From: a virus
IMG/VR virus record: IMGVR_UViG_3300005468_000052
Location: 1 to 28,931 of that record
DNA length: 28,931 nucleotides
Reading direction: 5' to 3' (one strand)
Part shown: positions 5,996 through 12,206 of the stretch, in pieces
How the letters are laid out: each line of letters begins with the position of its first letter
Position numbering within the stretch: position 1 is the first letter of the stretch
Program-made: the position numbers and the translations under genes
Notes under the pieces: model-generated
Databases searched by the model: none
What the model was told of the DNA's origin: nothing
What the model saw: the letters and a program-made list of their open reading frames with translations, nothing else

Positions 5996-6297
5996 TGACG
6001 CCAAAAATTAGCCTAGTGGCCTTTCTTGATCGTCCGGCGGCTACTATCTTTGTAGCGATTCCGAACGAACGAAACCGCTATCTGCGCACTGATAAAAGTG
6101 TATCCGTGGTGCGCTGTCCGCAATGCCAGTCGATTCCCGGTGAGCCATGCAAATATGGCGCGGGAGATTCGACCAAGTACGTCGGTTCAACTCACTATTT
6201 GCGTAGGCAATTGGGGCTGCGGATTTTTGGCCATGGGTACAAGGCTAATGACGTGGCACCACCTGAAATGATTGATGACGTGGAGTTTTCGTCATGA
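5992..6297 (+). CDS. Phage zinc-finger protein (CPxC...GxPC...H type)
   Basis: 101 residues. The motif VRCPQCQSIPGEPCKYG (about 38-54) followed by HYLRR (72-76) fits a small phage/actinobacterial zinc-binding motif of the form CPxC-x-x-x-PGxPC with a distal His. It probably binds nucleic acid. Two adjacent ATGs (5992 and 5995) are possible starts; 5992 forms ATGA with the preceding stop. Confidence 0.6.
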   Translation: MMTPKISLVAFLDRPAATIFVAIPNERNRYLRTDKSVSVVRCPQCQSIPGEPCKYGAGDSTKYVGSTHYLRRQLGLRIFGHGYKANDVAPPEMIDDVEFSS

Positions 6298-6515
6298 CCA
6301 TCTACATCAACCATGCCGACCAGGGCGACATACCGGCTGTGCTGCGGCAATTGGCCGACGATATTGAAAACGCATGGATAGATCAGGCTGAGCGCTGCGT
6401 TATTGTGATCGAGGCCAAGCAACTGGTCGTTGAATATGCAGGCCCAGGTGAGGCCGCACCAAACGCACACCTACTGCTATGCAAGGGCGCGGCGAAGATT
6501 GCGGGGGCGAAGTGA
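6294..6515 (+). CDS. Hypothetical 73-residue phage protein
   Basis: The sequence AVLRQLADDIENAW followed by alternating beta strands (CVIVIEAKQLVVEYAG) suggests a small alpha/beta fold. No family recognised beyond its similarity to other small phage proteins. It sits directly before ninB with a GTGA overlap. Confidence 0.55.
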   Translation: MTIYINHADQGDIPAVLRQLADDIENAWIDQAERCVIVIEAKQLVVEYAGPGEAAPNAHLLLCKGAAKIAGAK

Positions 6516-6937
6516 GCGAAAAACACATCTATCGATTAGCCAACGCATCAGCCCGTGAGATGGCCGTGTTTGATGTCAAGAATGCGCCAGATGGATTTAT
6601 CGTAACGGTGGCCCCGCCGACCCGCACGCTAGACCAAAATGCCGCCCAGTGGCCCTATCTGGATGCGTTTTCCAAGCAGTTGGATTGGCCCGTTAACGGC
6701 CAAATGGTCAAGATGACGCCAGAAGAATGGAAAGACGTGCTCACAGCTGCTTTTAAACGGGAAACGGCAAGGCTGGCGATGGGCTTGGATGGCGGGGTTG
6801 TGATGCTTGGCATGCGGACAAGCAAGATGCCGAAAAGCACATTCAGCGAGTGGATCGAGTTTTTAAAGGCGACCGCAGCAATGCGGAATGTGACGGTTTA
6901 TGACGAATCCCTATACACATCCCAAAAACATGTATAG
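6512..6937 (+). CDS. ninB: NinB/Orf-type recombination mediator
   Basis: 141 residues from a GTG at 6512, chosen because GTGA overlaps the previous stop; this start also matches the family length. NinB (Orf of lambda) is a dimeric protein that binds single-stranded DNA and SSB and replaces host RecFOR functions. The segments RTLDQNAAQWPYLDAFS, EEWKDVLTAAF and MPKSTFSEWIEFL are the conserved parts. It acts with RusA and probably the Ref-like nuclease in recombination-dependent replication. Confidence 0.88.
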   Translation: MSEKHIYRLANASAREMAVFDVKNAPDGFIVTVAPPTRTLDQNAAQWPYLDAFSKQLDWPVNGQMVKMTPEEWKDVLTAAFKRETARLAMGLDGGVVMLGMRTSKMPKSTFSEWIEFLKATAAMRNVTVYDESLYTSQKHV

Positions 6938-6956
6938 AAAACACTGAAAGGTAGAC

Positions 6957-7109
6957 ATGAAAAGCAACATAACAGCACAACTCGGATTATTCGAGCTTTA
7001 CGCACGCAAGCGCGGCATGGACCTATCCGGCGACAAGGGCCGATTCTTCAAATTATCAACAGCCCGCGCCTGGACTGCATGGCTGACGAAGGCGCGGGGT
7101 GCGGCATGA
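6957..7109 (+). CDS. 50-residue hypothetical protein
   Basis: MKSNITAQLGLFELYARK then a basic helical end with AWTAWLTKARGAA. GAAAGG at 6945-6950 lies 6 bases before the ATG. The stop forms ATGA with the next gene. Not recognised. It breaks the ATGA chain on its left side, where 19 bases separate it from ninB. Confidence 0.5.
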   Translation: MKSNITAQLGLFELYARKRGMDLSGDKGRFFKLSTARAWTAWLTKARGAA

Positions 7110-7753
7110 TATTGCGCATGCGAGCCGAGCGCGACTGCAAAAGCTGGCTGATTCGGTTCTTTTTGACCAACTTGGAAGAAGTGGCCTACATCAAACTAGG
7201 CCTATCCGGACCTGAGGCGCAAATCGAGTTTCCCTCCGATTGGCACGAGCATCGCATGGGTTGGGTTCGGCTTGGCTTCGGACTGTTCAAATTCTGCTTT
7301 GCCTTCCCATGGCCTTGGGTTGTGCCTGACGATGGCCAATGTTCGGGCCCGACATACGGATTTAGCTTCTTTGGCTCTGGTCTGCATGTTCACTGGGGCA
7401 AGAGTCACGGAAAACGCGGGGACCCGTTCACCATCATTCCTATGCCATGGCAGTGGAGGCATCGCGAACACAAGATATTGAGCGAGCCGGAAAGCCATTC
7501 CTATGTTTACACGCTACGGTCTGGCGAGGTTCAACGGCGCACCGCAACTATTCAGGCTGAATCGCGGCGCTTTACCCGCCCATGGCTACCATACAGCCGC
7601 ACTAGTTATTCCATAGACATTACCTTCAGCGATGAGGTAGGCGAGCGCTCTGGAAGCTGGAAAGGTGGGTGCATTGGTTGTTCATACGAAATGCTAGAAG
7701 GCGAAACACCTCTCACGGCATTACGCCGCATGGAAGCGGAGAGGAAGTTTTAA
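7106..7753 (+). CDS. Conserved phage protein of unknown function
   Basis: 215 residues, rich in Trp, Phe, His and Gly. It contains FALPWPWVVP-like hydrophobic and aromatic stretches, CSGPTYGFSFFGSGLHVHWG (about 86-105), MPWQWRHREHK and FSDEVGERSGSWKGG. I recognise this as a protein widespread in phages of Proteobacteria near the recombination genes, with no assigned role. There is no transmembrane profile; the conserved His and Trp residues could form a binding site. The ATG gives an ATGA overlap with the preceding gene; a start further upstream would overlap more. Confidence 0.7.
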   Translation: MILRMRAERDCKSWLIRFFLTNLEEVAYIKLGLSGPEAQIEFPSDWHEHRMGWVRLGFGLFKFCFAFPWPWVVPDDGQCSGPTYGFSFFGSGLHVHWGKSHGKRGDPFTIIPMPWQWRHREHKILSEPESHSYVYTLRSGEVQRRTATIQAESRRFTRPWLPYSRTSYSIDITFSDEVGERSGSWKGGCIGCSYEMLEGETPLTALRRMEAERKF

Positions 7754-7797
7754 TCATGCCGCGCGCCCCGGCTTAGGGCGAACAAAAGGAGAAGAAG

Positions 7798-8184
7798 ATG
7801 GACGAGTTGAAGCTTTTGATTGAAATGGTTGCTAATCTGCCAACGCTGGCCGTTTGGGTGTTGGTCGGCTATCTGGTTTACAAGATCGTCGTCATCGGGT
7901 CGATTTATGGGCTGATCCGCTACGGTATTGAGAAGCTGCATTCTTGGCTGACCAAGCCAAAGCATGAGCTGATTGAAATTCGCCCATTGGTGAACGGCAC
8001 GACCATGAGCGGGAGTGTTGATGCTCTCATGGCTCAGCTCCAGCGAGTGATTGGCCGGTCAAGTAAGTCAGTGGTCTACATTCACGGCGAGGATGTGGAT
8101 TGGCTGCGCCATGCAATTGATGATCGCATCGAAAAGGATGCGGCAGACGCTGCGCGCAAGGCAACGGAAAAAGCCAAGGGCTGA
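7798..8184 (+). CDS. Single-span membrane protein
   Basis: 128 residues. One strongly hydrophobic stretch lies at about 14-42 (LPTLAVWVLVGYLVYKIVV and following), with a long soluble, charged C-terminal part ending in an Ala/Lys-rich helix. It has a strong Shine-Dalgarno (AAGGAGAAGAAG) after a 44-base gap from the previous gene. It is not recognised as a holin, and it lies in the early rather than the late region. Confidence 0.65.
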   Translation: MDELKLLIEMVANLPTLAVWVLVGYLVYKIVVIGSIYGLIRYGIEKLHSWLTKPKHELIEIRPLVNGTTMSGSVDALMAQLQRVIGRSSKSVVYIHGEDVDWLRHAIDDRIEKDAADAARKATEKAKG

Positions 8185-8186
8185 CC

Positions 8187-8684
8187 ATGCTCCAGCGCCG
8201 CCCATTCCGCCAGCCAGCCAAGCCAGAGCGCAGAGCATTGCCATTCCCGAGCCCGGTCAAGGGCGGCATAGCTGCGAAAGTCGGGGATGGGGTGGCGGCG
8301 AGAATGAAGCCGAAGCGCAAGAAAAGCACCAAGGCGGACGAGCAGCGGCACAAGGCCCGGCTGGTATTGCTGGGCTGCATGGTCTGTCGCCGCCTCCATG
8401 GGCCGCACGAGCCCGGCGAAGTAGAGCTGCACCACTATCGCGGCGGGGGATGGGGCAAAGGCGGGTATATGACATTGATGCCGCTCTGTTTTCTTCACCA
8501 TAGGGGCGCAATCGGCGTGCATGGGCTCGGAACTAAGGGCTTTGCGGCTCATTACGGATTTGACCAGATAGACCTATTGAACGACGCGCTGGCATTGATT
8601 GAAGCTGAGGCCAAAAATGGGGAAGCCCCGGCGGACTCGCGATCTGCTGAGGCTTCGAATGCAACTGGATCTAGCGGCTCATAA
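8187..8684 (+). CDS. Ref-like RecA-dependent nuclease
   Basis: 165 residues. The core has GCMVCRRL (Cys64, Cys67), LHHYRGGGWG (His82-His83), LCFLHHRG (Cys101, His104-His105) and VHG (His112). This Cys-Cys, His-His, Cys-x-x-His-His arrangement matches phage P1 Ref, an HNH nuclease that cuts one strand where RecA has formed a filament. A basic N-terminal tail (about 1-55, KRKKSTK) fits Ref's disordered DNA-binding tail. The shorter start at 8304 is possible. It extends the phage recombination set (NinB, RusA). Confidence 0.75.
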   Translation: MLQRRPFRQPAKPERRALPFPSPVKGGIAAKVGDGVAARMKPKRKKSTKADEQRHKARLVLLGCMVCRRLHGPHEPGEVELHHYRGGGWGKGGYMTLMPLCFLHHRGAIGVHGLGTKGFAAHYGFDQIDLLNDALALIEAEAKNGEAPADSRSAEASNATGSSGS

Positions 8685-8700
8685 CTTGAAAGGAAGTCCC

Positions 8701-8778
8701 ATGCCAATAAGACATGGAGGGCGTCACGCTGGTAACGCTGAGGGAATTTTAGCACACGAAGGGCTTGTCAATGCCTAG
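8701..8778 (+). CDS. Possible 25-residue minicistron
   Basis: MPIRHGGRHAGNAEGI onward to a TAG. A good Shine-Dalgarno (AAAGGAAG, 8689-8696) precedes the ATG, and the frame overlaps the next gene's start by 8 bases. The downstream gene also has its own site (GAAGGG, 8758-8763). The peptide itself is not recognisable. Confidence 0.35.
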   Translation: MPIRHGGRHAGNAEGILAHEGLVNA

Positions 8779-8974
8779 ACCAGTTGGCCGCAGAATAAAG
8801 CAGGTAGCCGCGATCGTAGAAAAACTGGGCCCATGCAGCGCCGCGCAGGTCCACAAGCACATGCAAGAAGTGAACATCGAGAATGTGCATAAGTATTGCA
8901 GCAGGGCAGTCGGATTGCGGCTGCTGGACGTTGACAGGTCTGGCTTTCCGAAGGTTTTTTCGGGTTTTGGATAA
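8771..8974 (+). CDS. Winged-helix-like regulator-sized phage protein
   Basis: 67 residues. RRIKQVAAIVEKLGPCSAAQ then NIENVHKYCSRAVGLRLLDV gives a helix-turn-helix with a short wing, a pattern common in small phage DNA-binding proteins. The ATG at 8771 is preceded by GAAGGG. It could regulate the late genes that follow, but no target site is evident. Confidence 0.6.
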   Translation: MPRPVGRRIKQVAAIVEKLGPCSAAQVHKHMQEVNIENVHKYCSRAVGLRLLDVDRSGFPKVFSGFG

Positions 8975-8978
8975 GTCT

Positions 8979-9056
8979 GTGGTCAATGTAGCATTGCCGG
9001 GGCCAGAACCTGAGAGAGTGCCGGAACCGCATTATTTGCATGGAATCTGGAGATGA
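8979..9056 (+). CDS. Possible 25-residue minicistron (GTG start)
   Basis: From a GTG at 8979 the frame reads a Pro/Glu-rich peptide (NVALPGPEPERVPEPHY) and stops in an ATGA overlap with the gene at 9053. It fills what would otherwise be a 78-base gap. There is no clear Shine-Dalgarno and no known family. Confidence 0.3.
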   Translation: MVNVALPGPEPERVPEPHYLHGIWR

Positions 9057-9322
9057 CCAAAAAACAGCGGAAATATAAGGCCAAGGAACTGCAAAACATC
9101 CGCAGAATAGACCGCTTAGGGACAAGCATAACGCTTCAAAAAGCGCAGAAAATGTGCATGGACAAGCGAAGGTTTATATCAAAGAATGAGGCTAGGGATT
9201 TTGCACTGCGCGGCGAGGCGAGATTCCAGTCGGGCGAGATGGGGAGCTACAAATGCCAGTTATGCGGCGGCTTTCATTTGACGACCGTTACTGCGGCGAT
9301 CTGGAAAAGCGCTGGAAAATAA
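9053..9322 (+). CDS. Zinc-ribbon-like phage protein
   Basis: 89 residues. A basic N-terminus (MTKKQRKYKAKEL) precedes CMDKRRFISKNEAR and then KCQLCGGFHLTT (67-78), with CxxCG-x-x-H as a likely zinc site. Small proteins with this 'YxCxLCGGWHL' ending are common in phages. Probably a nucleic-acid-binding protein. GGAG lies 4 bases before the ATG. Confidence 0.6.
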   Translation: MTKKQRKYKAKELQNIRRIDRLGTSITLQKAQKMCMDKRRFISKNEARDFALRGEARFQSGEMGSYKCQLCGGFHLTTVTAAIWKSAGK

Positions 9323-9364
9323 CCCCAATCCTAGTTATCATCAAGCAATAACCGGAGCACCTAT

Positions 9365-9571
9365 ATGGACTTCCAGAACCGACTGGCATCATTGCTAACC
9401 CGATCCGCCCCGCAGCAACCCGCCCTAGCATCTCCGAATCTGGGCTCAGGCATGGCGCAACAAGCCGCGCAGGTCATGCAAAGTCGGCCCTATCAGCTCC
9501 ACATACGCGAATCGCAGGCATTGGGGCAAAGGCCACTGACGCCTGAAGAGTTCATGTTGCAGGGGAAGTAG
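9365..9571 (+). CDS. Hypothetical 68-residue protein
   Basis: Low-complexity, Gln/Ala/Pro-rich sequence (SAPQQPALASPNLGSGMAQQ) ending in QRPLTPEEFMLQGK. GGAG at 9353-9356 precedes the ATG. It lies at the change from early genes to virion genes, so it could be a minor structural protein. Not recognised. Confidence 0.5.
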   Translation: MDFQNRLASLLTRSAPQQPALASPNLGSGMAQQAAQVMQSRPYQLHIRESQALGQRPLTPEEFMLQGK

Positions 9572-9572
9572 C

Positions 9573-9743
9573 ATGCCATATACACCAGCCCAGCATCGAT
9601 TATTTGAAGCGGCAGCGCATAATGCGGCAATTGCAAAAAGAACAGGTATGCCCCAAGACACAGCCCGTAAAATGGCATCGGAGGGCGTCAAGAGCCCATC
9701 GAAAAGGTTATCCGAACTTTTGAAAAGCCCCAAGAAGAATTAA
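9573..9743 (+). CDS. Short basic protein before the structural genes
   Basis: 56 residues, with YTPAQHRLFEAAAHNAAIAK and a Lys/Ser-rich tail (SPSKRLSELLKSPKKN). AGGGGAAG at 9561-9568 is a strong ribosome-binding site. The pattern 'T-x-x-Q-x-x-L-F-x-A...M' recurs in small proteins next to phage head genes. Function unknown. Confidence 0.55.
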   Translation: MPYTPAQHRLFEAAAHNAAIAKRTGMPQDTARKMASEGVKSPSKRLSELLKSPKKN

Positions 9744-9758
9744 AATCATGAGGCCAAA

Positions 9759-10544
9759 ATGGCATCTACATCTCTTGCTTCTAATGCGCCATTAACGGAT
9801 GCCCGCGCTTTCCCGATCAACGTAGGGTTTAGCTTGGTCACTGGTTATCGCCGGGTAACCGCATTAGGTAATAACCCTGACGTGGATATTCTGAGCGTCC
9901 CGGAGGATGTCTGGTCAGGCGGCGGCGCGTACCCATGGATGACCGGCGCGACAGCATTGGAAATCGTCAGTGGCAGCGCAAACGACGCAGCGGCGGGGGC
10001 GGGGGCCCGGACGGTGTTAATCCAGGGACTGGATATCAATTACGCCGAGGTATCGCAAACGGTCTCGCTGAACGGAACAACCGCAGTAGCCATCCCGACG
10101 AATCTTTTTCGCATCAACTCCGCGCTAATCATGAGCGCAGGCACTGGCAAGGTGAACGCAGGCGATTTGACGATTCGGGATGCAGGGGCCGGAACAACGC
10201 GGGCCATTATTCCGCTGGGTTACGGCATTACCAAGCAATCGATATTCACGGTACCAGCAGGGTTTACCCTACAGATCGTCAGCCAGTTATTCGGCTTCAA
10301 CAGCACGACCAAAGACAACAGGTTTGCCAAGTTCGCCACCTTTTCCCAATCGCCCAATGGCTTCTATCGCCTGCCGCTGGAAATCGCCACAAGCGATGTA
10401 ACCCCATATCGCCATGATGGTGAGCCAGGGCTGATCGTGACTGAAAAGACGGATTTTTGCCACCGGGTCACAGCCGTCAGCGATGACAACTCAAACCTGA
10501 CCGCCGCATGGCTGGGCATCATGCGGTCGAATACGGTAATTTAA
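9759..10544 (+). CDS. Virion structural protein (decoration or fibre type)
   Basis: 261 residues, beta-rich and Gly/Thr/Ala-rich. Segments such as VPEDVWSGGGAYPW, ALEIVSGSANDAAAG, VSLNGTTAVAIPTNLFRINS and YGITKQSIFTVPAG are typical of a conserved phage virion protein of unknown position. It would form a repeated beta-sandwich. It stands directly upstream of the terminase, away from the other structural genes, which is unusual. No signal peptide. Confidence 0.7.
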   Translation: MASTSLASNAPLTDARAFPINVGFSLVTGYRRVTALGNNPDVDILSVPEDVWSGGGAYPWMTGATALEIVSGSANDAAAGAGARTVLIQGLDINYAEVSQTVSLNGTTAVAIPTNLFRINSALIMSAGTGKVNAGDLTIRDAGAGTTRAIIPLGYGITKQSIFTVPAGFTLQIVSQLFGFNSTTKDNRFAKFATFSQSPNGFYRLPLEIATSDVTPYRHDGEPGLIVTEKTDFCHRVTAVSDDNSNLTAAWLGIMRSNTVI

Positions 10545-10573
10545 GCCAGCAAAGTTAGCAATCACTAACAACA

Positions 10574-10858
10574 ATGGATACAGTACCAAAAAGTAAGCGA
10601 AAACCTCCTGTGGCGACAAGGAGCCGCAAGGGTGTGCCCAACAAGGCCACCAAACAGCTCAAGGACATGATCCTGACGGCACTTGATAACGCGGGGGGCG
10701 CAAGCTATCTGGAACGCCGCGCAAACGATCCTAGGACCGCTAGCGCTTTTCTCGCCTTGATTGGCAAAGTGCTGCCCATGACCGTGATTGGTGATCCTGA
10801 CAATCCATTGCAGGCCATCGTCAAGATCGAGCGAACCATTGTCCACCCTAAAAATTGA
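10574..10858 (+). CDS. terS: Probable small terminase subunit
   Basis: 94 residues. A basic N-terminus (KSKRKPPVATRSRKGVPNKA) is followed by a helical part (LKDMILTALDNAGGASYLE) and LIGKVLPMTV. Proteins with this sequence lie just before the large terminase in related phages and are taken as the packaging-recognition subunit. It is shorter than P22 gp3, and no classical helix-turn-helix is obvious. No Shine-Dalgarno is visible before the ATG. It overlaps the terL start by 20 bases. Confidence 0.6.
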   Translation: MDTVPKSKRKPPVATRSRKGVPNKATKQLKDMILTALDNAGGASYLERRANDPRTASAFLALIGKVLPMTVIGDPDNPLQAIVKIERTIVHPKN

Positions 10859-12167
10859 GACGCCCGCCGTTTTTGTGCCGCTGCTTGAGCCAGCGCGATA
10901 CAAAGGCGTTCACGGTGGCAGGGGTTCAGGTAAATCCCATTTCTTCGCCGAAAAGCTGATTGAAGACTGCATGGCAGAGCCTGGCGACTGGGGAGCGGGC
11001 ATGCGGGCGGTTTGCATCCGCGAGGTGCAAAAAGACTTGGCCCAATCATCCAAGGCGCTGATTGAGGCCAAACTTGCATCCTATGGCATCGGCGAGGCGG
11101 ACGGCTTCAAGGTCTTTCGGGACGTGATCCAGACCCCTGGCGATGGCCTGATGATCTTCAAAGGCATGCAGGATTACACCGCTGACAGCATCAAATCACT
11201 AGAAGGCTTCAAGCGTGCATGGTGGGAAGAGGCCCAGACCGCGACGGCTATCTCGCTAAACATGCTACGCCCGACACTGCGGGCCGATGGCTCTGAGCTA
11301 TGGTTCAGTTGGAATCCCCGGCGCAAGACCGATGCGGCTGATCAGATGCTGCGCGGCGCAGATTTGCCAACCGGGGCCAAGGTGCTGCAAGCGAACTGGC
11401 GCGATAACCCATGGTTTCCGAAGGTGCTGGAGCAAGAGCGCCTCGATTGCCTGAGGCTACAGCCTGAGCAATACAACCACATTTGGGAAGGCGGTTATGC
11501 AACCGTGCTGGAAGGCGCTTATTACGCCCTGAGCATCAATGAGGCGCGGCTGGGCGGGCGAATTGGCCGGGTTGCGGCTGATCCATTGATGACCTTGCGC
11601 GCCTTTGTGGACATTGGCGGAACGGGGGCTAGAGCGGACGCCTTCACCATCTGGATAGCTCAGTTCATCGGCAAGGAAATCCGGGTTCTGGACTATTACG
11701 AGTCGGTTGGGCAAGACTTGGCAACGCATTTGCGCTGGATGCGGTCACGCGGCTACACGCCCGACAAGGCGCATTTCTGGCTACCGCACGATGGCGCAAC
11801 CCATGACAAGGTGGTGGCCGTCAGCTATGAGAGCGCCCTGCGCGAGGCGGGATATAAGGTGACCGTCATCAAGAATCAGGGCAAAGGCGCGGCCAAGGCG
11901 CGTGTTGAGGCCGGACGCAGGCTGTTCCCGGCCATGTGGTTCAACGAAGCGACTACCCAGCCGGGAATAGATGCCCTGGGCTGGTATCACGAGAAAAAGG
12001 ACGAAGTGCGCAATGTTGGGCTTGGCCCTGAGCATGATTGGTCCAGCCACGGCGCGGACAGCTTCGGCCTGATGTGCGTTGCCTACGAGGAGCCGAAGGA
12101 CAAAAAACCCATCAACATGGACGATTACATGCCCAGCGGCGGAAATTCTTACCCATCTAATTATTAA
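10839..12167 (+). CDS. terL: Large terminase subunit (ATPase/nuclease)
   Basis: 442 residues from a TTG at 10839, which gives the expected N-terminus STLKIETPAVF; an upstream ATG at 10788 would add 17 residues of terS-overlapping sequence. Walker A is GGRGSGKS at 26-33, and the Walker B/catalytic Glu region is WWEEAQT at about 128-134. The C-terminal nuclease begins at FVDIGGTGARADAF (about 250-263) with metal-binding Asp residues, and the HGADSFG near the end supplies a further acidic site. It translocates DNA into the procapsid through the portal and cuts concatemers. Length and motifs fit a P22-like headful-type enzyme. Confidence 0.93.
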   Translation: MSTLKIETPAVFVPLLEPARYKGVHGGRGSGKSHFFAEKLIEDCMAEPGDWGAGMRAVCIREVQKDLAQSSKALIEAKLASYGIGEADGFKVFRDVIQTPGDGLMIFKGMQDYTADSIKSLEGFKRAWWEEAQTATAISLNMLRPTLRADGSELWFSWNPRRKTDAADQMLRGADLPTGAKVLQANWRDNPWFPKVLEQERLDCLRLQPEQYNHIWEGGYATVLEGAYYALSINEARLGGRIGRVAADPLMTLRAFVDIGGTGARADAFTIWIAQFIGKEIRVLDYYESVGQDLATHLRWMRSRGYTPDKAHFWLPHDGATHDKVVAVSYESALREAGYKVTVIKNQGKGAAKARVEAGRRLFPAMWFNEATTQPGIDALGWYHEKKDEVRNVGLGPEHDWSSHGADSFGLMCVAYEEPKDKKPINMDDYMPSGGNSYPSNY

Positions 12168-12199
12168 AACTATGCATTTTTTGCATAGTTAACTATACT
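12166..12199. repeat. Hairpin element, copy A, upstream of the portal gene
   Basis: AACTATGCA (12168-12176) and TGCATAGTT (12182-12190) form a perfect 9-bp stem with a TTTTT loop. The right arm also starts a perfect 12-bp palindrome, ATAGTTAACTAT (12185-12196), so it can pair with either side. The last bases read TATACT (12194-12199), a good -10 hexamer 7 bases before the portal ATG, but no -35 is convincing. The first 23 bases match copy B after the portal gene at 21 positions. Confidence 0.8.
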
Positions 12200-12206
12200 G
12201 GCGGGC

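Noticed and set aside
7756-7776. A six-codon frame in the gap before the membrane-protein gene at 7798
   Set aside because: It does not reach the next start and has no ribosome-binding site.
10553-10568. GTTAG-CAATCA-CTAAC inverted repeat before terS
   Set aside because: Only a 5-bp AT-leaning stem; expected by chance in a window of this size.
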